Position numbers and translations under genes: made by a program. A stretch of 37,286 bases of DNA. It comes from Thraustochytrium sp. TN22. Taxonomy: Eukaryota > Sar > Bigyra > Thraustochytrida > Thraustochytriidae. The notes beneath the pieces were generated by a model, which worked only from the letters and a program-made list of their open reading frames with translations, did no database searches and was not told the origin of the DNA. This document shows positions 1 through 8,964 of the stretch, piece after piece. Position 1 is the stretch's first letter. Each line of letters begins with the position of its first letter. The stretch lies in assembly GCA_013306675.1 (NCBI GenBank), contig JABLUY010000159.1, forward strand, positions 55,001-92,286, in the 5' to 3' direction.

Positions 1-298
1 GGAAAGTCTTCTTAGGGTCGGGACGGACTTCCGCGTCATGCGCGAGCCCGCTCTTCATGGAGCAGTTAATGCACTGCGTCTCCTGCAAAGCCTTCATTCC
101 AGTGCGAAGCTCATCGACCCAGTCCTCGAGGTGCATCACTCGGGAATTGGTCAACTCCTGCTCAGCTCGAACGGCGCGCACCTCCGACTCAAGGTTCGAG
201 CTTGGACCGGTGCTCGACTTGGGACCCCAGGGCCTCTGTGCCCTTTGCGCTGCGGTCGGCGTTGGAGAGGGGCCAAAGGCGCTACCAACGGGACTCAT
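1..298 (-). CDS. Partial gene, N-terminal 99 residues of an unrecognised coiled-coil-like protein
   Basis: Reading the minus strand from the ATG at 298 gives an open frame that leaves the window at position 1 without a stop. The protein starts MSPVGSAFGPSPTPTAAQRA, a Pro/Ser/Thr-rich disordered stretch. From about residue 36 it becomes helical and charged (LESEVRAVRAEQELTNSRVM, then a segment containing DWVDELRTGMKALQE), which resembles a coiled coil. A CxxC-like pair (QCINCS) follows near residue 80. I do not recognise a family. By hand count about 70% of third positions are G/C, lower than in the metabolic genes further right, and similar in style to the coiled-coil gene at 3689-4831. The true start could lie upstream, but this ATG is the natural one because the frame is short and consistent from here. 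The rest of the gene lies outside the window. Confidence 0.6.
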   Translation of the reverse strand, partial: MSPVGSAFGPSPTPTAAQRAQRPWGPKSSTGPSSNLESEVRAVRAEQELTNSRVMHLEDWVDELRTGMKALQETQCINCSMKSGLAHDAEVRPDPKKTF

Positions 299-630
299 CT
301 TGCTCGTGCGCCACCCAGCGCTCGCAACGGTCGCCCGAAGGTACCCAGGAGTTTTGGGGGCTCCGCCATGGCCGTGACTGCGTCTCATTGTGAGCCCTGG
401 TGCAGGCCACGCATGGGCTGGCTGGGACCGCTGGGACCGCTGCGCCGTGAAGGCTGCACCGCTTCGAGGCCTGTTGCTGTCGCTTGTCTATCCCTTCCTG
501 CTTTGCTTTGTTTTGGCTTTGCTTGGCTTGGCTTCGCCGCCGTGTGTTGCTCCACGCGCGCGGCGCGCTGTTTGCTGCAGCCCTGCAACCAGAATTGGTT
601 TTGCTTTCTGCCTACCAGCTTTTATGAGAT

Positions 631-700
631 TGTCTCGAAGACGGTGTCTCGAAGACGGTGTCTCGAAGAGGGTGTCTCGAAGAGGGTGTCTCGAAAACGT
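631..700. repeat. 14-bp tandem repeat, five units
   Basis: Five consecutive units of tgtctcgaagacgg with substitutions in the later copies (ending aagaggg, then aaaacgt). It lies 330 bp upstream of the partial gene at the left edge, in non-coding DNA. Confidence 0.85.
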
Positions 701-1153
701 TGAAATGACCCCAGGCCGGGGGCGGGGAGTCAAACTCGTGCCCCTGCAAAGCAACGCGCGCAAAAAGGCCCTCTTGCCTTGCGGCCGTTGCCGCTGGGGC
801 CAGTCGGACAGCAGCTTTTCGGCCTCCGTGCTCGCGACGGTTGGCTCTTCAAGCTTGAATACCTCCTCGTCGGTTTGGCCCTTGCCTCTCCTTCGGTCAG
901 CCGTTTGCTGCGCAATGCAAGGCCCGCCACCGCGAGCGCCTCATTCAACTTCACTGCATTCCCGCGGCTTGCCAACTGCGCAGAGACTCTGCCGTCGAGT
1001 CTGCGTCCGAAGAGCGAGCGCCTCTTGGCCGCCACGAATGATCGTATCAACCGCCGGTGTCAGCTTCCCTTGAACGCAGCTGCCGACAGGCTGCTGCGCC
1101 ACCCGGCGTGCCGGTCAGCCCTCGTCGAGCTTGGAGAATCGACCCTCGTCTGA

Positions 1154-1327
1154 GCCGCCGGCACGGCTCCACGCGCGCATGACAGCGACTACGGCAAGGA
1201 GTACACGCAAGTCGAGGAGGACGACCACGGCGACGACAAGGAAGACGAGGAGGACGACAGCGACGTCGAGGAAGGCGAGAAAAACAAGGCCAAGTACGCG
1301 GCCAAGCAGCGCGCGAATCCTTTTTAG
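1154..1327 (+). pseudogene. Coding-like fragment: acidic C-terminal tail ending in a stop
   Basis: After an in-frame TGA at 1151-1153 the same frame reads a tail with strong coding character: DSDYGKEYTQVEEDDHGDD, then a run of Glu/Asp/Lys, then KYAAKQRANPF and a TAG at 1325-1327. Acidic tails of this kind end many nucleolar, chromatin and trafficking proteins. No start codon or upstream exon is visible, and the preceding frame has no such character. It looks like the 3' end of a gene copied here without its body. A terminal exon of an unseen spliced gene is the alternative. Confidence 0.35.
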
Positions 1328-1424
1328 CGCCTCTTTCCCTTTTCTCCTTCGCCCATTCGCTCGCCCACCTAATCTCCCTCGGTCTCTCTCGAGGTCCGCC
1401 CAGCCGAGTTTGGGTTTTTTCAAG

Positions 1425-1590
1425 TAGGCCTGCGAGCAAGTAGAGAGCACGACGACATAGTCCTTGGACGCCCTGTCCACGTCATCCTTGGCGACCGTGA
1501 CGCTCTCGCGGCAGACCTCGATCGCGGCGTCGCGCGCGGGGCCCGGCACCTCGCGCGGGCGCGCGTCCCTCGCATCGCGGCGCGGCGCGG
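1425..1590 (-). pseudogene. Coding-like fragment: internal piece of an unknown protein
   Basis: On the minus strand a stretch with good G/C third-position bias reads RDAAIEVCRESVTVAKDDVD and continues RASKDYVVVLSTCSQAYL. The bias and the low arginine content stop at both ends: upstream the frame becomes arginine/alanine-rich GC repeat, and downstream it becomes a poly-lysine and basic stretch. No start, stop or splice signals can be assigned. It appears to be a gene fragment in the opposite orientation to those on either side. The family is not recognised. Confidence 0.3.
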
Positions 1591-1672
1591 CATAGCGTGC
1601 GGCGCGCTGCGGTGCGGCGCGCAGCGCAGCGCGCAGCGCGCGGGCGAGGCGGCGAGAGAGGGGACGGCGTCC

Positions 1673-1792
1673 ATGGCGAGCACCGTGCCGCCCGCCTTGG
1701 TCTACGAGCTGCTGCAGATGACCGTTGGGGGCCGGCGAGGCGCGGCGTGCGAGGCGCGGCGTGTGGACTCTGCCGGGCTCCGGACTCACTAG
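1673..1792 (+). pseudogene. Coding-like fragment: possible 5' end of a gene, 39 codons
   Basis: An ATG at 1673 opens MASTVPPALVYELLQMTVGG, which reads like a real N-terminus. It then runs into arginine-rich sequence and a TAG at 1790-1792. The ATG is preceded by GC-rich short repeats (gcgcagc-type, about 1590-1660), the same arrangement seen upstream of most real genes in this window. It could be a broken copy of a 5' end together with its leader, or the first exon of a gene whose splicing I cannot see. Confidence 0.25.
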
Positions 1793-3435
1793 GTGCTGCT
1801 GAGAGTTTGAGGCGTCGGGTATGCAGGGACGTCGTCGCGGAGCCCCATGGGCTCGCCTTCAACTCCCTGGTCTCCATTGATTGCGGCTTCGTGAGCGCTG
1901 TCCGTCGAAATCTCCTGCGGCGTATCTTGGAGGTACAGTGCGAAAATCATCAACATCCTCTTCGTTCGACACGGAGCCTGCGTCCTTCACAATTGGAGGT
2001 CGATGCATTCACTTGGAATCTTTGGTCGGAGTGCCGTCCTCCCAGCTGACGTAGGAGCTGGAAATCCAGTCGAGGCGCGGCGTGCGGCTTGCTCGCGCTG
2101 TTCAGTGAGCGTCGGCATGAAGGTAAGCCCTCAGTCAGGCCAGATAGCTCGTCGCGCGTTGCTACGCCGCCCTCGACTGCGTCGGGTGCTGTCTGCCGAC
2201 GCCACGCACCTCAGCCGAGGGCCGAGAGGCTCCTTGCTTGCTAACTTGCTCACACGAACAGGTGACGCTGCCCTCTCACTCGTGTGCTCACCCATGCGGT
2301 CACTTGCCTTTCCTTTTCCCTGGCGCCGGGAACTGGCTGCGCTGAAGGCGACGCACGGGCCAGGCGGTCTGACAGTGAGTGAGGCCACGTGCACACGCTA
2401 GGAGCGTTCGTGCCTCGCGTCAGGCACGCACTGCTTCCAATCAAGGAGGAGGTACGACGGCACAGCAACGCGCGCCTCTGACGTTCCAGCCAGGCTCGCC
2501 ACACCAGGCTCTGCGGGATGAGGGCTGGCCGATCACAGCACCCTAGGCCTCAGCACAAATTGGTCGAGCGTGTGCGAAAAACCAGTCGTTCAAGCTGGAA
2601 TGGCGGGGGCGCACGCTGCCCTTTCTGCGTTGTGCGCATTGAAGGAGACGACCTATGTAAACCGATCACTTGAAACGGCTCGAGCTTGACTCCACGGTCA
2701 TCCTCAAGGGACATCGTCCCAAGGAATCTGCGCTTTTGGCTGGCTCCCAGGGCGGTGAACGCAAGGCTTCTTGCCGCCTAGGCGCGCCAGCCGCTGAGCT
2801 TTGGTTCATCAAGCTGGGTGTGATGGCGACCCGTGCGCGCCTCGTGCAGATCATGGTCGGGGAAAGAGGGGAAAGAATCGGTTGGCGTTCTCGCCCCGGC
2901 CTCGGAACAGTACCGCTGCTCCAGTGTGCGTCCGGGTGGTCGCCGGTGCCGGTGTTGTGCTGCGCACTCCGTGCGCTCTGCCAGCTCGTGGTGGCTCGTC
3001 TCACCGGGTGCTCAACTCAACATGCTTATGCTCTCGGCCTTGACGTCGACGGAGCCTTGCGATGAGTTGGCGGTCAACTCCAAGGAACGCTCAGTTTCAG
3101 TCAAGGCTACCGGCATGGTCGGGCTCTATCATGATGAGCCCGGGAATGCGCACAATACGGTAAAGCATGCGGCGTCGCCGGCTCCATTCACGACCCACGG
3201 CCCAGGCGATGACAGGTCACTCGAGGCTGGCGCTGCGCCAACGGTTGGTCAGAGGTAGCCACGAACTGTCACCATGTGCGCCTCTCCATCTGACTCGAGC
3301 AGTTGCTTGGGTGGGACCATTTGGCCCTCCTTGCAGGACGTCCGAGAGGCATGCTGCATTCCCCATTTTTGGGTCAACTCACGTTCACTGTCGCGCGCGG
3401 AAGTGTTCAAACAGTGCTCTGCTCTGCCTTGCGCG

Positions 3436-3473
3436 TGCGAGAAAGGGAAGGGGGGGAGGAGGGGGGAGGGGCG
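3436..3473 (+). repeat. G-rich tract with quadruplex-forming potential
   Basis: At least four runs of three or more G on the plus strand (ggg, gggggg, gggggg, gggg) with one- to three-base spacers. It lies about 220 bp upstream of the coiled-coil gene at 3689. Confidence 0.5.
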
Positions 3474-3688
3474 CTTTAGCCTTCTGTCTATGAATAACGT
3501 GATTTGAGCGTTTGACAGTTGACCGACCCAACAGACGAGCCCGGGTCGCTTTCAGAATCGGCCATCCGTCGCAATGGGTTCGACGCTAGACGTTGGACCG
3601 ACCATAGCATCAAAGCAGCATCGCAGTCCATGCTTGCGGAGTAGACGGCCTTGGATTTTCGTCGCGCTGCTTGGCATTGCTTTCAAAG

Positions 3689-4831
3689 ATGAGCGACAAT
3701 ATCCCACGCTTCGACCTTAGCGTGCTTGACGAGGACTCGGAGGAGGGCACGCTGGCTGGGCGTGGTGCACTTGACAGCTCATGGCCAAAGGTAGCTTCTT
3801 CGCGCTGCGTCCCGCCCCGTGGGAGCAGAGAGGATGGCCGCGAGATACCTGGATTTATGCGGCCGACAGCGAGCTCATCGCGCCGCAAGGTAAGCGTGCG
3901 TCGCAGGCCGAGCAAATCCGCCGCAGAAGGGGGTTCTTCGCAGCTCACTCGCGCCAAAGGAGTGATGCAGGTGCCGACCGACGAGCCTGCCTCCGGCAGG
4001 ACGAGCGAGCCGTCGCCTGCGCCTGGATGCCTCGACTTGAGCTCGATCGAGAGGGAGGCGCGCCTGGTACAGGCGGTTTTTGACAAGGTTGTGCTTGCGG
4101 TCGGCCATCACGTGAATTGCAAGGTGACTGCAGAGCTCAAACTGGCCCGTGAAAAGCTTCGGAACGTGGACATCGAGATTGACGCGAAGAATAGAAAGTT
4201 CATGTACATGGACGCCTGGACCAAGTCTGCGGTGTCAATGACTGCCAAAGAAGCAGTTGCAGAGCAGGTCAGAACGCAGGACAAGCGTATCGAGGAGCAC
4301 ATAAAGGTGCAACGTTGCAACTTCACGACGCAGGCCGCCCTGCTTGAGGAGCACGTGGGCCAGGTGATGGACCTTTGCGCACGCGTCAACGCGCTCGAAG
4401 AGCGCTTCAAGAATGCAGACAAACTCCTTCAGTCCAATACTCGCGAGATTGAGGCCATTCAAGCGCACGTGGCGAGTCCGGCGAGGAGCGGAGGGGATTC
4501 CGTGGGCGCACGCCTCAACGCGCTCGAAGAGGTCTTCAAGAAGAATAGAGACAGGTTCCTTCAGTCCAAGCGCGAGATTGAGGCCATACAAGCGCACGTG
4601 GCGAGTCCGGCGAGGAGCGGAGGGGATTCCGCGGGCGCACGCATCAACGCGCTCGAAGAGCGCTTCAAGAATGCAGACAAACTCCTTCAGTCCAATACTC
4701 GCGAGATTGAGGCCATTCAAGCGCACGTGGCGAGTCTGGCGAGGAGCGGAGGGGAGACCGCGGCTGCGCTGACGGCTGAGCAGGAGGCTCTGGCTTGTGT
4801 CCAGCGCCAGCTCAACAGCCTGCGACGGTGA
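3689..4831 (+). CDS. Coiled-coil protein with three 43-residue repeats
   Basis: The frame encodes 380 residues from the ATG at 3689 (MSDNIPRFDLSVLDEDSEEG). Residues 1-125 are polar, with Ser/Arg/Pro-rich stretches, and look disordered. From about residue 130 the protein is strongly helical and charged. Residues 232-274, 275-317 and 318-360 are three tandem copies of a 43-residue unit containing NALEERFKNADKLLQSN and REIEAIQAHVASPARSGGDS. The protein ends with another helical segment (EQEALACVQRQLNSLRR). A coiled-coil scaffold is the likely class, but I recognise no family. The repeats are exact 129-bp units at DNA level, and the first and third are nearly identical while the middle one has diverged between its shared ends. 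Third-position bias is weaker than in most other genes here. It converges with the gene at 4963-5700, with 131 bp between the stops. Confidence 0.7.
   Translation: MSDNIPRFDLSVLDEDSEEGTLAGRGALDSSWPKVASSRCVPPRGSREDGREIPGFMRPTASSSRRKVSVRRRPSKSAAEGGSSQLTRAKGVMQVPTDEPASGRTSEPSPAPGCLDLSSIEREARLVQAVFDKVVLAVGHHVNCKVTAELKLAREKLRNVDIEIDAKNRKFMYMDAWTKSAVSMTAKEAVAEQVRTQDKRIEEHIKVQRCNFTTQAALLEEHVGQVMDLCARVNALEERFKNADKLLQSNTREIEAIQAHVASPARSGGDSVGARLNALEEVFKKNRDRFLQSKREIEAIQAHVASPARSGGDSAGARINALEERFKNADKLLQSNTREIEAIQAHVASLARSGGETAAALTAEQEALACVQRQLNSLRR
4382..4768 (+). repeat. Three 129-bp in-frame tandem repeats
   Basis: Units begin at 4382, 4511 and 4640, exactly 129 bp apart. Units 1 and 3 share a long identical stretch through the central helix codons. 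Unit 2 differs there (FKKNRDRFLQSKRE instead of FKNADKLLQSNTRE) but matches in its second half. This points to recent duplication or gene conversion within the gene. Confidence 0.9.
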
Positions 4832-4962
4832 CTTCTCCGAAGGAGCAAACGAGAATCTGTTTGTGAATAGTGGGCAAGCGAGAATCATTGGCAAACCGCT
4901 CTGCGTGCTGGGAATGTCTCAGGCTCGGCCCGAGCGTGCTCAGCCTTGACATCCTAAATTCC

Positions 4963-5700
4963 TCAAATCTTGCTCTTTTGATGGTAGGCGGTGAGCATGG
5001 CGATAGCAAGGCGGATGTCGAAGGACTTGTTTCGCACGATGGCGAGCTTGCGCCCGGCCGGGCCATCGCGAGCCTTGCTCATGTTGGCGGCGTAGAAAGC
5101 GGTGGTGGCGTCCATGTCGCCAGTGACGAGGGCAATGCCCCAGAGGCTTCTCCCGGAGAAGTCGAACATGCCGGAGTTCTTGACGGGCGCGCCCGGCTGG
5201 GGGCCGACGACCTCGACGATGAGGTCTCCGCCGGGCCGCACGATGGCCTGGGTGACACCCGGGTAGATGCCGTCGATCTTCTTGCGGAGCTCGATGCCGC
5301 TGGCCTTGAAGGCCGCGAGGGTGGCGTCCACGTCGGGCGTGCGGAGCACGACGTTGTCAACAGCTACGACGCCGTTGGGGTGCTGGTCCGAGGCCGTGCC
5401 GGGCTGCACCAACGCCTTGGCGTCCTCCTCCGAGACGGCGAGTGTCGAGAAGCCCCCAACGTCGCCGAGGTCGGCGCCGCCGCTCCAGGCCCAGGTGGGC
5501 ACGCCGCTAGCGCAGGCCTCCGCGCCGCGCGCCCCGAGCCCGATGGCCAGCAGGTTACCCTTGGGCGTGGCCACGCTCAGCCAGGCCGTGCAGCCTTGGT
5601 TGGCCAGGAACTCTGGCACAGGCTCCGAGCGCAGCGCGAAGCCCGCGCGCTCCCAGCTGCCCGGCGCGTCGCCGCTCACCAGCGCAACGAGCCGCGTCAT
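4963..5700 (-). CDS. VOC-superfamily (glyoxalase-like) protein
   Basis: This 245-residue protein starts MTRLVALVSGDAPGSWERAG. The middle, from about residue 107, reads HPNGVVAVDNVVLRTPDVDA followed by an amphipathic helix (TLAAFKASGIELRKK) and strands ending IVEVVGPQPG. That is the beta-alpha-beta-beta-beta pattern of the vicinal-oxygen-chelate fold. A second half-module follows (SLWGIALVTGDMDATTAFYA), ending GRKLAIVRNKSFDIRLAIAM, close to the usual end of these proteins. His107 and Glu163 are at places where metal ligands often sit, but ligand assignment needs alignment. The substrate cannot be told from the sequence; glyoxalase, dioxygenase or a non-enzymatic member are all possible. No targeting peptide is obvious. 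Its upstream flank holds a G-rich tract at 5827-5849. Confidence 0.7.
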   Translation of the reverse strand: MTRLVALVSGDAPGSWERAGFALRSEPVPEFLANQGCTAWLSVATPKGNLLAIGLGARGAEACASGVPTWAWSGGADLGDVGGFSTLAVSEEDAKALVQPGTASDQHPNGVVAVDNVVLRTPDVDATLAAFKASGIELRKKIDGIYPGVTQAIVRPGGDLIVEVVGPQPGAPVKNSGMFDFSGRSLWGIALVTGDMDATTAFYAANMSKARDGPAGRKLAIVRNKSFDIRLAIAMLTAYHQKSKI

Positions 5701-6193
5701 GCTCCGCGGCCTGGCTGTTCGTGGACTTGATGCAGCGCAGGCGGGCCTTGCTATGATTCCGTTGCTTGCTCTGGATGCTTTGGTTTTCGAGGTTTTCGTT
5801 TTGGTTCTGGTGTTGCGACCCGAAAGGAGGGAGGGAGGGAGGGGTCCGCGCAGGCTGCTCTCCGGAGTCTGGACTGGTATGGATGGTACCAGATACCGGT
5901 CAGTACTACTAACTTACTATCTGCGATTCTGCGGGCACTTGCGTAGGACGCAGGACGAAGCCCGCCCGGCCACGGGCCGCAAGTGCGCCAAGGCTTGCCC
6001 GAGGTTCGCGACTCGCTCGGCGGGGAAAATCAAGCAAAGCAAGCAGGGGTAATTCAGTATGATCAAAGATGGTCAGAAAGACGGAGTCTCACAGTCACGC
6101 GGGGCTGCCTCTCTCTCTCGTTCTCTCTCGGTCGCTCGGTTTCCGGCTGTACTCTAGAGCGCTAGCCCTAGTTGCCTCGCTCCCGCGCGGTGG
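5701..6193. other. Intergenic region, 493 bp, between two minus-strand genes
   Basis: It must contain the promoter of the VOC gene (start at 5700) and the 3' end of the membrane-protein gene (stop at 6194). Visible content is a G-rich tract (5827-5849), an AT-richer patch with several tact motifs (5900-5922), and a pyrimidine-rich ctctct stretch (6109-6140). No gene is seen. Confidence 0.5.
5827..5849 (+). promoter_or_regulatory. G-run tract, quadruplex-capable, in the VOC gene upstream region
   Basis: The sequence ggagggagggagggaggggt contains four or more G-triplets with single-base spacers, a classic quadruplex-forming arrangement. It is 127-149 bp upstream of the VOC gene start, on the non-coding strand for that gene. 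Confidence 0.45.
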
Positions 6194-8044
6194 TCAGTGC
6201 GGCTGCCACTTGAACAAATAGGAGTAGTCTGAGCCGTGGGGTGCGCTCTCGTCGTCAGAAGAGTCATCGGTCTCCTCCTCCTCGTCAGAGACGTGCACCT
6301 GGACGACCTCGCGGCCGGCGCGGAAGAGAACGCTGAGCTGGTAGACCATCTGCAGGAGCACGAGGAGACCACCAAACTCGATGACGTAAGACCCGAGGTG
6401 CAGGGTGTTCTTGAGAACCTGGGACTCGGGCTTGAGGTTGGGGAAGAAGATCCAGAGCCAAATAGGGATGGTGACAGGCTGCGAGGGGCGCACACGGTAG
6501 TCCTGATCCGGGTGCGTGATGATCCAGTACACGTGCTCGAAGAAAGGCATCATACGGTTGAAGCCAACGATGAGAAGCGGCACGACGTAAAAGACCAAGA
6601 TGTAGCGCGGACGCATCGAGAAACCCTGGCCGGGCGTGCGCAGGCTGGGGCGCTTCTTGGGCGCCTTGCCGCGACGGCGGCGGGTAGTCGTGAGCGTGCC
6701 GCGGCGGCGGCGGTGGTTCTGGTAGTACTCCTCGGGCGCCTCGGGGCGCGCGTGCTGAGAACGCGTTCGGTTGGCCTTGAGCTGCACCTTGCGCTTGATG
6801 GCAGCGCCAAAGGCGATGCCGTCGCGGCGACGGAGCACGAGCACGCGGCCGGCTGACGCGGCTGCGGAGGCCTGCGACGCGGAGAGCTTTGCGCCGAGAA
6901 CGTGCGTCTTGAGCATGTCGTCGGCGGACAGGGCGCGGCGCTCGTCACTGGGCAGCTTGTAGGCGAACCTCTTGCGCGTCGCCGGGTAGACGGCGTCCAC
7001 GGCCGACATGGCGGCTGCCTCGCTGGCGCCCTTGCGGCCCGGCGCCTTGGAGGGCGCCAGCGTCGGCCGCGGGGCCTGCCGCGATTGCTCCTCGCGGCTC
7101 GGGGCGGCACTGCCCCCGTCGCCGTCCTCGTCCTCGCCGTCGCTGTCAAGCTGGGGCTCGCTGACGGCATCATCCTGCACGAGCTCGATCTCGACCTCGA
7201 GGTCGAGGTCGTCGGCGCTGGACGACCCGCCAACGCTGCTAGCGTCCTTGCCGTCTGGCCGCTGGAAGAGGGGCCGGATGCTATCCCAAAAGGCCCTCAG
7301 CGTCGAGTCGCGTTGGGCCTCCTCGAGGCCGATCTCGGGCCCAGGCGCCGGCACCGGCGCAGTGGACGCGGCCGGCGCTTCGGCAGCGTCGGCGGGCTGG
7401 GCGCCGCGCACCGAGCGGCGCGGCTCGCCGCCGCTGAACTCGCTCCGGTAGCTGGCGCGGAAGCCGCCGTTGCCCTGGTCCCAGTACTCGTCCTCATCGG
7501 GGGCGGCGCCCCAGTGCCCGCGGCGGCTCAGCCAGGCGTCGCGACCCTCCGTGGGCGGCAGAGGGAAGACCTCCACCTCCGACACGAAACGCACCCGCTG
7601 ACCTGACTTGCGGTTCCTGATGGACGTTCTCACGGACATGCGCTTGGCGCGCAGGTCCTCCTGGTCCCAGCCGCCGCCGCCGCCGCCGCCGCCATCGTCG
7701 TCCAGCTGCGCGTCCGCCTCCTCGGCCGGCGCCTTGGCCCGCTGCTGCGCCACCACGCGCGCCAGCGACGCGGCCGACTCATTGATGTAGTCAAACAGCC
7801 CCTCCACCGTGAAGGCGCCCGCCTCCGCGCCGCGCGCCGCGCCCGCGCCGCCTGCGCCGGGCTCCTCCTCTCTCCTGTACAGCCTTCTCGAGCGCCTCGC
7901 GCCCTTGGCCGCCCGCGCCGGCGCCGCTCCTCTCGCCGCCGTCCTCCGCGGCGCGCCGCTCGCGTCCGCTCGCCTCGCGCCTCCTCCCTCCGCGCGCGCC
8001 TCGCGGCCCGCGCGCCGCCGGGGCCCATCCCCATCATCCCCCAT
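6194..8044 (-). CDS. Unidentified acidic membrane protein with C-terminal hydrophobic segments
   Basis: The frame encodes 616 residues from the ATG at 8044. The first 75 residues are low-complexity Arg/Ala/Gly. A more ordinary segment follows (AFTVEGLFDYINESAASLAR), then a Gly run near residue 120 and SVRTSIRNRKSGQRVRFVSE with EVEVFPLPP. A long acidic and serine-rich region occupies about 230-330. A basic stretch (NHRRRRGTLTTTRRRRGKAP, about 440-460) precedes a hydrophobic segment at about 480-501 (YILVFYVVPLLIVGF), a shorter aromatic one (PIWLWIFFPNL), and another at about 550-572 (IEFGGLLVLLQMVYQLSVLF). The end is acidic (VSDEEEETDDSSDDES). A two-pass, possibly three-pass, membrane protein with a large N-terminal domain fits. 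I recognise no family. The start is uncertain because the first 75 codons lie in GC-repeat DNA; initiation further in is possible. Confidence 0.65.
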   Translation of the reverse strand: MGDDGDGPRRRAGREARAEGGGARRADASGAPRRTAARGAAPARAAKGARRSRRLYRREEEPGAGGAGAARGAEAGAFTVEGLFDYINESAASLARVVAQQRAKAPAEEADAQLDDDGGGGGGGGWDQEDLRAKRMSVRTSIRNRKSGQRVRFVSEVEVFPLPPTEGRDAWLSRRGHWGAAPDEDEYWDQGNGGFRASYRSEFSGGEPRRSVRGAQPADAAEAPAASTAPVPAPGPEIGLEEAQRDSTLRAFWDSIRPLFQRPDGKDASSVGGSSSADDLDLEVEIELVQDDAVSEPQLDSDGEDEDGDGGSAAPSREEQSRQAPRPTLAPSKAPGRKGASEAAAMSAVDAVYPATRKRFAYKLPSDERRALSADDMLKTHVLGAKLSASQASAAASAGRVLVLRRRDGIAFGAAIKRKVQLKANRTRSQHARPEAPEEYYQNHRRRRGTLTTTRRRRGKAPKKRPSLRTPGQGFSMRPRYILVFYVVPLLIVGFNRMMPFFEHVYWIITHPDQDYRVRPSQPVTIPIWLWIFFPNLKPESQVLKNTLHLGSYVIEFGGLLVLLQMVYQLSVLFRAGREVVQVHVSDEEEETDDSSDDESAPHGSDYSYLFKWQPH

Positions 8045-8964
8045 GCCATCCCGCCGCCGCGCCGCCGCCGCGCCGCGCGCCGCCCTCGCGCGCGCCGCCC
8101 TCGCGCGCCGCCTGCGCGCGCCGCCACGGGCCGCCGCGCGCGCGCCGCCCGCCGCGCCGCGCGCGCGCGCGCCAAGGCTTTGCTTTGCCAGGCTTACTTA
8201 CGTGCCGGAAGCGGCAAAGCACGTGCACGTACCGCTCCGCGATACCGTACCGCTATCGTACGCGTGGCGCGACTCGGAGAGCACCGACACCAAGAGCGAC
8301 GAGCCCAGCGGGAGCGAGCGAGGCGAGGCGCGGAGCAGGAGCAGCGCGGGCCGGCGCCGCCGCTGCGCGCGGGAAACGTCGCCCGCCCGGCCTCCGGGCG
8401 CCCGGCGGGCCGGCCTCCGAGTCCCGCGGGCCTCGGGCTGGAGGGGATGGTCACTCTTGAGGACGAGGACTCGGAGGCACTCGGAGGCAGTGCCACGCGG
8501 AGGCTGTGAGTGACGCAGGCTGACGAAGGAGGAGGAGGAGGAGCCTGAGGAGGACCGGTGAAAGGCTGATGGAGAGCGCGGAAATGGGGCGGGGTGGCGT
8601 GGCGAGGCGACGCCGGCGGGGAGCTGGGACTGACCTGGCTGGCTGGCGTCGCGTTGCGTGGGTTTGCAACCTTGCACGACAAGCCTTGTGAGGCACTTCT
8701 ACCTGGAGTGGGGGGTCAAGACTTGGCGAGATTTCGTGCGTTGCAACACGCAAACCGCAATCTTTGAGGACTCAATCGTTGGCGGGCCAGTGGGCGAGCG
8801 CCGTCTCTGGCCAACGAGCGCGACACATGCCAGTGGGGGGTTCTTACATCTTAGCTTGGTACGAACCAAGTAGTGGCCGCTGGCTTCTTCGTCACGGTCA
8901 CGCCATCTTGACAAGCGCGCTCGTGCGTGGCGTCAATGTAAAAGCCGCCGTCAGAACTAATAAG
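8045..8964. other. Intergenic region, 920 bp
   Basis: The part next to the membrane-protein start (8045-8170) is a cgccgc / cgcgccgcc simple-sequence block, typical of 5' flanks in this window. The middle holds gga-rich tracts near 8460-8560. At 8855-8870 there is a perfect 6-bp inverted repeat with a 4-base loop (cttggt acga accaag), about 95 bp beyond the COMMD gene stop. No gene is supported. Confidence 0.45.

Larger units (their letters stand above)
299..3688. other. Gene-poor stretch with repeats and coding-like fragments
   Basis: No complete gene is supported in these 3.4 kb. Open frames are short, arginine/serine-rich and show no consistent codon bias. The stretch holds a 14-bp tandem repeat (631-700), T/G-rich pentamer-like DNA around 490-540, three short coding-like fragments in different orientations (1154-1792), and a G-rich tract (3436-3473). 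The part from about 1800 to 3400 shows nothing I can name. Confidence 0.5.

Noticed and set aside
2670-2760. A short frame (RLELDSTVILKGHRPKES) faintly like an AAA-ATPase N-domain segment
   Set aside because: Only about 20 residues with weak codon bias and nothing similar on either side; chance resemblance cannot be excluded.
5907-5913. tactaac, matching the yeast intron branch-point consensus, with a later ag
   Set aside because: No donor, no flanking coding sequence on that strand, and no other introns are evident in the window.
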